A stretch of 64,000 nt of DNA from Ornithinicoccus hortensis (GTDB lineage Bacteria; Actinomycetota; Actinomycetes; Actinomycetales; Dermatophilaceae): positions 2,790,001 through 2,854,000 of the forward strand of contig NZ_VFOP01000001.1 in NCBI RefSeq assembly GCF_006716185.1. The letters run 5' to 3'. The first letter of the stretch is position 1, and each line of letters opens with the position of its first letter. This document shows, piece after piece, positions 18,235 to 28,123 of the stretch. Both the position numbers and the translations under genes were made by a program. The notes beneath the pieces were generated by a model. It searched no databases, was not told the DNA's origin, and was given only the letters and a program-made list of their open reading frames with translations.

Positions 18235-19512
18235 ATGCCCGACCGACCGTCCGACGAGCCGCTGGACCACCGCGACCTCAACCACGACCTGCGCGTCTTT
18301 GCCACCGACCCCGCCATCGGTTCGGGGTTACCCCTGTGGCTGCCCGCTGGGGCGACCATCCGCCACGAGCTGGAACGGTTGGCCCGTGACATCGCCCGGC
18401 GGGACGGGTGCGAGGGGGTCTACTCCCCCGTCCTGGCCAAACGCGCCCTCTTCGAGCAGTCCGGGCACTGGGACAAGTTCCACGAGGACATGTTCCCGCC
18501 GATGTCGCTCGGCGGGGGTCCCGACGGCGAGGACCTGGTCCTGCGCCCGGCGAACTGCCCGCACCACGCGAAGATCTACGCCTCCTCCCGGCACTCCTAC
18601 CGGGAGCTGCCGGTGCGCCTCAACGAGTTGGCGCCGATGTTCCGCGCCGAGCGCTCCGGGGTGCTCTCCGGCCTGAGCCGGGTCCGCCAGATCAACCTCG
18701 ACGACACCCACGTCTTCTGCCGACCGGACCAGGTGGCGGCCGAGGCCGCGCGGGCGCTGCGCTCGGCACTGGAGGCGCAGCGGATCCTCGGGATGCGGGT
18801 CGACTACGTCCGGCTCTCCCTCGGCGACGACAGCGGGGCCTTCCTGGGTGCGCCCGAGCAGTGGGAGCACGCCGCCGCGGCGCTGCGGGAGGCCGCGGCC
18901 GAGGTCGACCTCGATGCCCTCGGTATGCCGTTGCACGAGGTCGGGGGCGAGGCCGCCTTCTACGGGCCCAAGCTGGACCTGCAGGTCCGGGACGGGCGTG
19001 GCCACGAGGAGACCATCGCGACCGTGCAGCTCGACTTCGTGCAGCCCGAGCGCTTCGACCTCGGCTACGACGCCGCCGACGGCAGCCGGGCACGCGTGGT
19101 GATGATCCACCGCGGCACCGTCGGCTCGATGGAGCGTGTCGTGGCCGCGCTGCTGGAGCGCTACCAGGGGCGGCTCCCGCTCTGGCTGGCGCCGGTCCAG
19201 GTCTGCGTGCTGCCCGTCTCCCCCGACCAGGACGGACCCGCCCGTGACCTGGCCGAGCAGCTGCGGGGAGCCGACCTGCGGGTCCGGGTGGAGCACGAGG
19301 GGACCCTCGGGGCGCGCATCCGGTCCGCCCGGGTGCGCCGGGACTGCCTGGTCGCCGTGCTCGGGGCGCGCGAGGTCGCCTCCGGCAGCGTCGGGGTGAC
19401 CGACGTGGCCGCCGGCTTCCGCGGCCCGGTCGGGCGGGAGGAGTTCCTGCGGATCCTGGGCCGGGCGTATGCCGCACGGCTGCCCCGGGTGCCCTGGCAG
19501 CAGGCCGGCTGA
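18235..19512 (+). CDS. Editing-less threonyl-tRNA synthetase paralogue
   Basis: The 425-residue class II synthetase contains only the catalytic core and anticodon-binding domain of ThrRS. The TGS and editing domains (about 240 residues in E. coli) are absent. The zinc ligands are kept: Cys108 (NCPHH), His159 (DDTH) and His292 (IHRGTVGSMER). The substrate Tyr is in FYGPKLD. Compared with E. coli, Gln381 is Leu155, and the borrelidin-pocket residues Leu489 and Leu493 are Gln270 and Phe274. It probably charges tRNA-Thr as an inducible back-up enzyme. A normal thrS is presumably elsewhere. It is preceded by a Thr attenuator and followed 114 bp later by a DHA2 exporter. Confidence 0.85.
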   Translation: MPDRPSDEPLDHRDLNHDLRVFATDPAIGSGLPLWLPAGATIRHELERLARDIARRDGCEGVYSPVLAKRALFEQSGHWDKFHEDMFPPMSLGGGPDGEDLVLRPANCPHHAKIYASSRHSYRELPVRLNELAPMFRAERSGVLSGLSRVRQINLDDTHVFCRPDQVAAEAARALRSALEAQRILGMRVDYVRLSLGDDSGAFLGAPEQWEHAAAALREAAAEVDLDALGMPLHEVGGEAAFYGPKLDLQVRDGRGHEETIATVQLDFVQPERFDLGYDAADGSRARVVMIHRGTVGSMERVVAALLERYQGRLPLWLAPVQVCVLPVSPDQDGPARDLAEQLRGADLRVRVEHEGTLGARIRSARVRRDCLVAVLGAREVASGSVGVTDVAAGFRGPVGREEFLRILGRAYAARLPRVPWQQAG

Positions 19513-19593
19513 CCCGGCGACCCCACTGCATACCAAAGTAGGGTGCCCGGCCGGAACAATCTCGCCCACGGGCAACGTTGAGCCGTCGGCTAA

Positions 19594-21330
<1,737 letters not shown>

Positions 21331-21334
21331 GCCG

Positions 21335-22564
21335 TCAGACCAGCTGGCCCCCGTCGGCGACGACCCGGCCCGCGTGCACGACGGTGCGGCCGGCGGGCCG
21401 GTCCATCACCGCCGAGGTCGGCGTCTCCGCGTCGACCAGCACGAAGTCGGCGCTGTCCCCCTCCCGGACCTCCCGGTGGGACAGGTCCGTCGGGTCGGTG
21501 GGCAGCCGCGGCGCGACCGGGTCGAGCACCGCGCGGCCGCCGAGCGTGGCGACCTCCAGGCAGCGCTCGATCATCCGGTCGGCCCGCAGCCCGCCGGTGA
21601 AGGCGAGCTGCCAGGTGCGGTCGAGCATGTCGGCGTTGCCGTAGGGCGACCAGTAGTCGCGCTGGCCGTCCTCCCCCAGCCCGACCCGCACCCCGGCCGC
21701 GAGCAGCTCGGCCAGGGGCAACACCTTCGGGCCCGCCGGAGCGACGGTGGTCACCGCGACGTCCTGCTCCACGAGGCCCTCGACCAGCCGGCTCCTCGTC
21801 GCCGCGTCCACCTGGCCCAGCGCGAAGGCGTGCGCCAGGGTCACCCGTCCCCTCATGCCGGCGGCCCGGGTGTGCTCCAGGACCAACTCGGTGCTGAAGG
21901 CGCCCAGGTCCCCGGGCTCGTGCAGGTGGATGTCGACCGGCACCTGGTGCTGCTGCGCCAGGTCGAAGACCGTCCGCAGGTGGGTCCTCGGGTCCCGGTC
22001 CAGCGAGCAGGGGTCGATCCCGCCGACCACGTCGGCCCCGGCCTCCAGCGCCGCGCCCAGCACCTCGACGCTGCCCCGCTCACGCAACAGCCCCGCCTGG
22101 GGGAAGGCGACGATCTCGATCTGGCAGCGGTCGGCATACCGCTCCCGCGTGGCGAGCACCGCCTCCAGCCGCTCCAGCCGGCAGTCCACGTCGACCTGGG
22201 CATAGCTGCGCATCCGGGTGGTGCCGCGGGCGATCATCATCTCGACCGTGGTGGCGACCCGCTCGGTGATGGGCACCTCGGCGTCGCGCCAGTGGGCGCG
22301 GTCGTTGAGCATCATCGCCCAGACGCCGGGCGCCCCCGTGTGCGGCCGGAACGGCAGACCCAGCCGGGTGGAGTCCAGGTGCACGTGGACGTCGGCGAAG
22401 CTGGGCAGCAGCAGGCGACCCCCGCCGTCGAGCACCGTGGTCCCGGCGGCGGGCTCCCCCGCCGGGTCAGCGTGCTCGGACACGCCCGTGACGACCCCGT
22501 CGCGGACCGTGATGTCGTACAGCGGCCCGCCCCAGGGCCGGACCGCACGGATCAGCCGAACCAC
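21335..22564 (-). CDS. Amidohydrolase, cytosine-deaminase-like
   Basis: The 409-residue metal-dependent hydrolase of the amidohydrolase superfamily has the metal-site motifs HVHLD (N-terminal), HLHEPGDLG, LAHAFALG and the C-terminal GEDGQRDYWSPYGNADML. The last is close to the cytosine deaminase signature, where an Asp-Asn pair is usual and here reads Glu-Asp-Gly. The substrate is probably a cyclic amidine or N-heterocycle, and cytosine is not assured. The GTG start at 22564 overlaps the end of the upstream lipoprotein gene by 13 bp, so the two are translationally coupled. Confidence 0.82.
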   Translation of the reverse strand: MVRLIRAVRPWGGPLYDITVRDGVVTGVSEHADPAGEPAAGTTVLDGGGRLLLPSFADVHVHLDSTRLGLPFRPHTGAPGVWAMMLNDRAHWRDAEVPITERVATTVEMMIARGTTRMRSYAQVDVDCRLERLEAVLATRERYADRCQIEIVAFPQAGLLRERGSVEVLGAALEAGADVVGGIDPCSLDRDPRTHLRTVFDLAQQHQVPVDIHLHEPGDLGAFSTELVLEHTRAAGMRGRVTLAHAFALGQVDAATRSRLVEGLVEQDVAVTTVAPAGPKVLPLAELLAAGVRVGLGEDGQRDYWSPYGNADMLDRTWQLAFTGGLRADRMIERCLEVATLGGRAVLDPVAPRLPTDPTDLSHREVREGDSADFVLVDAETPTSAVMDRPAGRTVVHAGRVVADGGQLV

Positions 22565-23466
22565 GGCTCCTCGGCCTCCTGGTAGGTCCCGTCCTGCAAC
22601 GCGATGTCGAGCCAGACGTTCACGAGCTGCTGCCAGGCCACGTCACCGTGCGGCAGGAGGTAGCCGTTCTGGAAGAAGGTGAAGGGCTCGTCGGGGTTCA
22701 CCGCACACAGCTCGTCCTCGGTGTGCGCCACCCACTTGGTCTCCGAGGCGTCGGTGACCATGACGTCGGCATCGCCGGCGATGATCTGGTCGAAGATCGT
22801 GTTGTTGTCGTCCCACTTGGTGATCTCGGCGTCGGGGAAGTTCTCCTCGGCGAACGCCTCGTTGGTGCCGCCCACCGGCGTGATGACGCGCACCCCGGCG
22901 GTGTTGATGTCCTCGATGGTCTGGTACTGCTCGACGTCGTCGCAGCGAGTGATCGGTGCCTTGCCGTCCTGCACGGTCGGCTGGGTGAAGAAGACCTGCT
23001 GGGCCCGGTCGGTGTTGAACGAGATGCCCCCGGCCGCGAGGTCGCACCCGGCGTCCAGGTCGGTGATCAGGTCGCCCCACGTGGTCTGGACCATCTCCAC
23101 CTCCACCCCGAGGTGGTCGGCGAGGTCCTGCGCCATCGTGACGTCGATGCCGCTCCACTCCCCCGTCTCGGGGTCGAGGTAGGTGTAGGGCCGGTAGTCG
23201 CCGGTCGAGCAGACCCGCAGCACGCCCGAGTCGAGCACCTGCGCCATGGTGTCGGGGGCGGCCGACGCGCTTTCCTCACCCGGCGCGGCGGTGGCCTCCC
23301 CGTGGTCAGCGGCGCCGTCCGCTTCCTCCTCCGCGTGCCCGGCGTCCGCTGCGGGGCCGGCGTCGAGGCCGGGGCCGTCCTCGCTGAGCGCGCAGCCCGT
23401 GAGGCCCAGTCCCGCCCCCAGCAGGGTGAGCGTCGCCAGGGTGCTGCGGGTCCGGTGGTGTCGCAC
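22552..23466 (-). CDS. Solute-binding-fold lipoprotein resembling cyclohexadienyl dehydratase (PheC)
   Basis: The 304-residue lipoprotein has a GTG start with AGGAGG six bases upstream and lipobox LGLTGC. An Ala/Glu/Asp-rich linker follows, then a family 3 solute-binding domain. The domain matches PheC-type cyclohexadienyl dehydratases more closely than ordinary amino-acid binders: LRVCSTGDYRPYTY, AAGGISFNTDRAQQVFF, DGKAPITRCDDVEQYQTI, PVGGTNEAFAEENFP and VTDASETKW. PheC proteins convert prephenate or arogenate in the periplasm. An enzyme here, or a binding protein feeding the adjacent deaminase, are both possible. No permease or ATPase gene lies nearby, which weakens the transporter reading. 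Confidence 0.75.
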   Translation of the reverse strand: MRHHRTRSTLATLTLLGAGLGLTGCALSEDGPGLDAGPAADAGHAEEEADGAADHGEATAAPGEESASAAPDTMAQVLDSGVLRVCSTGDYRPYTYLDPETGEWSGIDVTMAQDLADHLGVEVEMVQTTWGDLITDLDAGCDLAAGGISFNTDRAQQVFFTQPTVQDGKAPITRCDDVEQYQTIEDINTAGVRVITPVGGTNEAFAEENFPDAEITKWDDNNTIFDQIIAGDADVMVTDASETKWVAHTEDELCAVNPDEPFTFFQNGYLLPHGDVAWQQLVNVWLDIALQDGTYQEAEEPWFG

Positions 23467-23521
23467 GGTGCCTCCTACGGCCTCGGGTGGGGGGCCCACG
23501 CTAGTCGACGCCTAGCTGTAC

Positions 23522-23815
23522 CTAGCCGTGCGGGTTGGAGGTCTTGCCGTCCAGCCAGAGCACGTCGGTGGCGTCCCGGTGGGTCCCGTCGGTGCCCACG
23601 TGCTTGTCGCTGATCTGCACGCCGTGCTTGATCACGTGCCACAGCGCCATCGCGTGCCCGCGCCCCACGTCGTAGTCCTCCTTCAGCCAGGCGGCGACGT
23701 CGCCAGCCCTGGTCTCCGGGGAATCCAGGCCCCGGCCGTGGGCGATCTGCACGAGTTCGCGGGGAGTCTTGCCGGTCTTGGTCTCGAGTGCGTCGAGGTA
23801 TGCCTGGAAGGACAC
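23522..23815 (-). CDS. DUF4287 domain protein
   Basis: The 97-residue cytoplasmic protein opens MSFQAYLDALETKTGKTPRE and contains GDVAAWLKEDYDVGRGHAMAL, the hallmarks of DUF4287. The function of the family is not known. Normal length, native codon use, apparently monocistronic. It is divergent from the histidine phosphatase gene with about 100 bp between. Confidence 0.85.
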   Translation of the reverse strand: MSFQAYLDALETKTGKTPRELVQIAHGRGLDSPETRAGDVAAWLKEDYDVGRGHAMALWHVIKHGVQISDKHVGTDGTHRDATDVLWLDGKTSNPHG

Positions 23816-23918
23816 GGTGCGCCTTTCGGTCGGTGGGCCTGCGTCGAGCGGTCTGACCCGGGACGGTGCCGAAACTCATCGCCAACACATCGCCCCGGCG
23901 TCCTGGGAGGATGGTGCC

Positions 23919-24413
23919 GTGGAACGCACCCTCGTCGTAGTCCGCCACGCCAAGTCGGACTGGGACGTCCCGGCCGGTGACCGGGACCGCCCGCTGTCCG
24001 CCCGCGGTCGCCGGCAGGCCCCGGAGGTGGGCCGCTGGCTCGCCCGGCACCTGGGGAGCCTCGACCTCGCCGTGGTCTCCGTCGCCGCCCGCGCGCAGCA
24101 GACCTGGGAGTTGGTCGCCGGGCAGCTGCCGCAGCCCCCGGACGCGCGCGAGGAGGAGGACGCCTACACCTTCAGCGGGGACGACCTCGTCGACCTGGTG
24201 CGCGACCTGCCCGCGCACGCCGGCCGGGTCGCCCTGGTCGGCCACAACCCGGCGGTCGAGGAGCTCGTGGCCCGCCTGACCGGGGAGCCCGTCCGTATGC
24301 CGACCGCTGCACTGGCCGTCGTCGCCCTACCTGCGTGGGGTGCCGGTCCGGGACGGGGCCGGTTGCGCGCGGCCGGGCGCCCGGCGGACGGCGAGGTCAC
24401 GCTCGCCGACTAG
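23919..24413 (+). CDS. SixA-like histidine phosphatase
   Basis: The 164-residue protein of the phosphoglycerate-mutase/histidine-phosphatase superfamily has the catalytic RHAKS motif at residues 10-14 and the second His in GHNPAVEELV. It resembles SixA, which dephosphorylates histidine on signalling proteins, but small-molecule phosphatases share the fold. The GTG start has GGGAGG eight bases upstream. An ATG at 23911 is out of frame. It is the last resident gene before the insertion-sequence island. Confidence 0.82.
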   Translation: MERTLVVVRHAKSDWDVPAGDRDRPLSARGRRQAPEVGRWLARHLGSLDLAVVSVAARAQQTWELVAGQLPQPPDAREEEDAYTFSGDDLVDLVRDLPAHAGRVALVGHNPAVEELVARLTGEPVRMPTAALAVVALPAWGAGPGRGRLRAAGRPADGEVTLAD

Positions 24414-24529
24414 ATGAGTAAGTCCAAGTCCAAGGGGGGCAGTGACTGGTGTGATCGGTGTGGGCGCATGTGATTTGAGGGCATGACTGTCCAGAGTCGG
24501 CGTTGTCATCCAACGTCGAACCTGGAGGT

Positions 24530-25105
24530 CCTCGTGGACGCCGATCTGGACACCCTTGCCACTGGACTGTATATGACGACCGATGATCTACTCGCTGCTC
24601 ACCCGTGGTGTCCCGCCCCGTCCGGCCGTCGGGATCGCGCCGGATCAGCGATGCTGAGGTTCTGACGATGGCGGTGATGCAAGCCCTGCTGGGCTTCACC
24701 AGCGAGGCTCGCTGGCTGCGGAACGCCCGGGCGCACCTGGACGCGCTGTTTCCGTCCCTGCCCAGCCAGTCCGGGTACACCAAGGGGCTATGTGAGTTCC
24801 CTCCGACCATGTCCTGGCTGGTCAGCCGACTAGCCGCGGTTACCAGCGTGGCCGACGACGCTGTGTGGTTGTCGACTCCACCCCGGTTGAGTGTGACCGC
24901 TCCCGAGAGACCACCCGCCGCAGCGACCTGGTCGGCTGAGCCGAGTACGGTTACTGCGCCTCCCACTCCCGCTTCTTCTGGGGGCTGCGCCTGCACCTGG
25001 TCGCCACCGTGCACGGGCTCCCTATCGCCTCGGCCCTGACCGGGGCCAAGGCCGACGAACGAGCGACACTCAACGATACCCTGGCCGCCCGGCCCGCCCC
25101 GGCAG
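24530..25105 (+). pseudogene. IS982-family transposase remnant, frameshifted and truncated
   Basis: Pieces of one transposase appear in different frames: DADLDTLATGLYMTTDDLLAAHP (from 24540), ISDAEVLTMAVMQALLGFTS then EARWLRNARAHLDALFPSLP (24645-24770), and YCASHSRFFWGLRLHLVATV through LTGAKADERATL (24950-25070). A frameshift lies near 24640, a one-base loss near 24868 restores VDSTPVE, and a TGA at 24937-24939 replaces a Trp codon. The frame ends around residue 195 of an expected 270 or so, so the catalytic C-terminus is gone. Order and wording match actinobacterial IS982 transposases. It is dead. Confidence 0.75.
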
Positions 25106-25107
25106 CA

Positions 25108-25208
25108 GTGTTCTCGTTCGCTCCGACCTCACGCGCAGCCGCTCGGACGTTGCCGTCCTGGCGGTCCAGCTCCGTCAAGAAAGTTTCCTTCAAGTCATCC
25201 AATGACAC
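25108..25208 (-). pseudogene. 5' fragment of a second transposase (helix-turn-helix part)
   Basis: From a GTG at 25208 the minus strand encodes MSLDDLKETFLTELDRQDGN followed by VRAAAREVGANENT, a helix-turn-helix like the N-terminus of IS30-type transposases. After about 34 codons the frame runs into the IS982 remnant and loses sense. One element probably inserted into or recombined with the other. The family is a guess from the helix-turn-helix pattern only. Confidence 0.45.
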
Positions 25209-25246
25209 GATCCCCGCAACTCCCTGAAGAACAGGGTGCGGGGATC
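25209..25246. repeat. Hairpin abutting the transposase-fragment start
   Basis: The perfect outer arms GATCCCCGCA (25209-25218) and TGCGGGGATC (25237-25246) enclose inner arms CCCTG/CAGGG with loop AAGAA. On the minus strand the hairpin ends next to the GTG start at 25208 and would hide its ribosome site. Such hairpins protect insertion sequences from being expressed by outside transcription. Confidence 0.6.
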
Positions 25247-25479
25247 ACTAGCACCCGCGCACCGGGCGGGGCCATTCCTTCACCACCTACACGTCATCAC
25301 CGATCACGACGCCACCGTCCTCACTCGCGGCCGGCAACACCCTCAGCCGTGCGAATCGGGCACACTAACTGCAGTGTCACCGATAGCGTGATACCGCACC
25401 TCAGACGGTCAAGGTCACGATCAGGCCACGTTCTCCCCATGTGATGGCAAGAACGGCAATTTGCGCTAGGTTCAGCAGC
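25247..25479. other. Gene-poor stretch at the right edge of the IS remnants
   Basis: I see no convincing gene here. Short frames are present, with no recognisable motif. The GC content falls along this stretch toward that of the following island genes, so this is probably an element edge plus the promoter region of the metalloprotease gene. Confidence 0.4.
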
Positions 25480-26475
25480 ATGACCCGTCAACGTCGTCGG
25501 ATGAGTACCCGACTGGCGGCCCTGGCGCTGTTGGGAACGTTAGTTATCCCTGCCGTTGCCAGCGCTTCGACCGTTCCGCCTTCAGGCACCCCCGCCAGGG
25601 CGCCGATGCACTCTGGCGGCAACGCCCCAAACGACTCTCTTGCAGACTCGTCGTGCACATGGCAGCACAACAATGGGAACTGGCCCGCCGAGATCCGCGT
25701 CCATATCGCAGCAGGCACAGCGCCGACCCCGTATCCGAACTACGACATTGTGGACTTTCCCGCTGCAGTTGTACGAGATGGCCGAACCTACAGCTTCCAG
25801 GGACGCATACGGGATGCCGTGAGCCGCTGGGACACCAGTTTGGGGTCAACGGCGGCTGGGGCAGCTGGCTTCAATTATACGAACGGGGAACTAGCCTTCA
25901 CTGGAACCTTGGCCAATGACCGAGTCGTGGTGTATCACTATAACCCGACGCAGCGCACTCCCGCGGACCCGCCTCTAGCCGCTGGCAATGACTATTGGCG
26001 TACTGGTGGTGTGGCCGCTCACTGGATTTGGCAGGGACGCACGAGCAGCACCATCCCCTCGTGCACCCCACGGATTACGACGCACACGAGGCTACTCCGT
26101 GCCGCAATATATGTTCCCCAGTACAGCAACTGGCACACGGCCGCGGAACGCAGCGCATGGGAGAACTGTGCTGCGCGAGATGCTGCAGGTCCCTATCTAT
26201 GTCGCAAGGACTATGACCTCCAGGAGTCGGTTCACCACGAACTCGGCCACACGCTTGGCCTTGTTCACGCTACAGGCACAGTGCCCAGCACCTGGGCTCA
26301 CTGCGGGGAACCTACCGTCGATCGGGGGTCAGGAGCTGCTCCGAGGTACAGAACGAGTGATCGATCCGTCATGTGCGCCGGGCCGAAACCCTTCGAGACG
26401 GCGCGCCGCACGGCAGCTCACCTGCACAACTATGAGAGTCGCACCATCTCGAGACAGGGGAGGGATCAGCTGTGA
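25480..26475 (+). CDS. Secreted metzincin-type zinc metalloprotease
   Basis: The 331-residue exported protein has a signal peptide (hydrophobic core LAALALLGTLVIPAVASAS). The metzincin zinc motif HELGHTLGLVH comes late in the sequence, and a Met-turn candidate SVMC follows about 55 residues later. Before the zinc site are matrixin-like features such as RIRDAVSRWDTSL. Several Cys residues suggest disulphides. It likely cleaves protein outside the cell. GC content and codon choice (TAT, GAA, ACG, CGT) are clearly unlike the flanks, so acquisition by transfer is likely. The start is ATG 25480. ATG 25501 would also leave a signal peptide. It overlaps the lipoprotein gene by GTGA, so the two form an operon. 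Confidence 0.78.
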   Translation: MTRQRRRMSTRLAALALLGTLVIPAVASASTVPPSGTPARAPMHSGGNAPNDSLADSSCTWQHNNGNWPAEIRVHIAAGTAPTPYPNYDIVDFPAAVVRDGRTYSFQGRIRDAVSRWDTSLGSTAAGAAGFNYTNGELAFTGTLANDRVVVYHYNPTQRTPADPPLAAGNDYWRTGGVAAHWIWQGRTSSTIPSCTPRITTHTRLLRAAIYVPQYSNWHTAAERSAWENCAARDAAGPYLCRKDYDLQESVHHELGHTLGLVHATGTVPSTWAHCGEPTVDRGSGAAPRYRTSDRSVMCAGPKPFETARRTAAHLHNYESRTISRQGRDQL

Positions 26476-27104
26476 GACTCCTAGCGCGAATAGCCGCCTG
26501 CGGCATGCTCATGATCTCGGCCGTCGCGTGCGGAGACGTCTCTGACGAGGTAGGTCAATCTTCCGTCAACTCTGCTGGAGAAGATCAGTCAGACCGCTCC
26601 GCTGATCCGGATGCCCAGGACCCAGGCGATCTGATGTGTGGATCGAGTGGTGCGGGCGATGTCAACCCCGAGGACTTCCGGGGCACCGAGCAGCTGTCAT
26701 CGAGCTCTGAGGAGGCGGCGTCGCGGTACCTGGAAGACACACGGGACTTCTACGAGAACGACCCCGGGGGAATCGCACAGGTTGAAGCTGGCCGTCGCTG
26801 GATCACGCGCGTCGAAGGAGGCACACCCCTCACCGCCGAAGAGTTGCAGGCCGGGGCAGAGGCTGAGCTCCAAGCGGCCGCCACGTTGCGAGGGGCGCAG
26901 GCGTTATCTGAGGCATTGGAACGCGGCACGGTAGTCATCGAAGAACGTGACGATGGTTACCTGGACCTCACTACCCCGAACGAGTCGACCACCTTTGCCT
27001 ACCTGACCCTGGCCTTCGTGCCAGGAGACGGCGGCGGGTACATGGGCGTGGAGTTCGGCTACGAGTTGCCCGCCCTAGAGTGTGACCGCGCTCCCGAAGA
27101 CTAG
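26472..27104 (+). CDS. Putative lipoprotein paired with the metzincin
   Basis: I do not recognise this 210-residue protein. An N-terminal hydrophobic segment ends in SAVACG, a plausible lipobox. After it come a Ser/Asp/Glu-rich linker (DQSDRSADPDAQDPGD) and an acidic, helix-rich domain with Ala-rich helices (LQAGAEAELQAAATLRGAQA). It ends in a beta-like stretch YLTLAFVPGDGGGYMGVEF. It begins with GTG inside the stop of the protease gene, so production is coupled. A membrane-anchored partner, inhibitor or chaperone of the protease is conceivable but only by position. GC is lower than the chromosome. Confidence 0.62.
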   Translation: MRLLARIAACGMLMISAVACGDVSDEVGQSSVNSAGEDQSDRSADPDAQDPGDLMCGSSGAGDVNPEDFRGTEQLSSSSEEAASRYLEDTRDFYENDPGGIAQVEAGRRWITRVEGGTPLTAEELQAGAEAELQAAATLRGAQALSEALERGTVVIEERDDGYLDLTTPNESTTFAYLTLAFVPGDGGGYMGVEFGYELPALECDRAPED

Positions 27105-27151
27105 GCTTCACGACCGTCTCCGGCAGTCCCTTAGTTGCCCCGGGGACCGCC

Positions 27152-27991
27152 TCACCCGAGCGTGGTGCGCAGCTGCCCGATCCCCTCGATGGTGCTCACG
27201 ATGACCTCGCCGCGGGACAGGTAGCGCCGGGGCTTGCGCACCGCGCCGACGCCGGCGGGGGTGCCGGTGAAGATCAGGTCTCCGGGCAGCAACCGCACGA
27301 TGGCGGACAGCCGCGCGATCAGGTCGGCCACCGGGAACACCATGTCGGCCGTGGTGCCGTCCTGCAGCACCTCCTCCCCCGAGCTGCAGCCGATGGCCAG
27401 CCGGTCCCGGTCGGCGAACTCCTCGGGGGTCACCAGCACCGGCCCGACCGGGGAGAACCCGGGATAGGACTTTCCCATCGAGAACTGCGGCGGCTTCCCC
27501 CGGAACTGGACGGCCCGCTCGCTGAGGTCCTGTCCTACGGTGAGCCCGGCGACGTGGTCCCAGGCCCGGTCGGCGGAGATCGCGTGGCCCTCCTGCCCGA
27601 TGACGACCACCAGTTCCACCTCGTAGTCGCAGCGGTCCGACGGCAGCCGCACCTCGGCATACGGGCCGGTCACCGAGGAGGGGAACTTGGTGAACACCAT
27701 CGGCTCCTCCGGCAACTCGAGCCCGGCCTCCTCGGCGTGGTCCCGGTAGTTCAGCCCGATCCCGAACACCTGGGGCGGACGCGGCACCGGCGGGCCCAGC
27801 CTGGCCGGGTCGAAGGGCTCGCCCGCCGAGGGATCGACATCGGCGGCCCACTGCACGAACTCGGCCCAGCGCTCGAAGACCGCCTGCGGGTGCGCCCCGA
27901 ACCTCCCGTCGCTGGCGCGTTCGACGTCGGTCGCGTGCTCACTGTCGGGGTCGACGAGCACCAGCCGTCCGCCCAGGTTCCCGATCCGCAT
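27152..27991 (-). CDS. Fumarylacetoacetate hydrolase family protein
   Basis: The 279-residue protein has the FAH fold. GIGLNYRDHAEE begins the catalytic domain. The metal site comprises the Glu pair in CDYEVELVVVIG and the Asp in GLTVGQDLSERAVQ. KSYPGFSPVGPVLVT and IFTGTPAGVGAVRKP are the usual later blocks. FAH enzymes hydrolyse or decarboxylate beta-keto acids in aromatic and sugar-acid breakdown. The substrate here is not predictable. No catabolic partner gene is adjacent. Confidence 0.88.
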   Translation of the reverse strand: MRIGNLGGRLVLVDPDSEHATDVERASDGRFGAHPQAVFERWAEFVQWAADVDPSAGEPFDPARLGPPVPRPPQVFGIGLNYRDHAEEAGLELPEEPMVFTKFPSSVTGPYAEVRLPSDRCDYEVELVVVIGQEGHAISADRAWDHVAGLTVGQDLSERAVQFRGKPPQFSMGKSYPGFSPVGPVLVTPEEFADRDRLAIGCSSGEEVLQDGTTADMVFPVADLIARLSAIVRLLPGDLIFTGTPAGVGAVRKPRRYLSRGEVIVSTIEGIGQLRTTLG

Positions 27992-28123
27992 ACGAACTCC
28001 TCCTCTGTGGTCAGGTCCGGCACCGACCCGGATGCCGGTATCGGCGTCCGCGGCGTGCCCTGCGTGGCCATCCTCTCCCGACCCCGCTGGTCGCCCTCGC
28101 AGGGCCCGTGGGACAGTGCTGCC

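Noticed and set aside
25202-25444. 80-codon plus-strand frame after the IS remnant
   Set aside because: Pro/Arg/His-rich translation, no ribosome site and no motif. It overlaps the hairpin and element edge.
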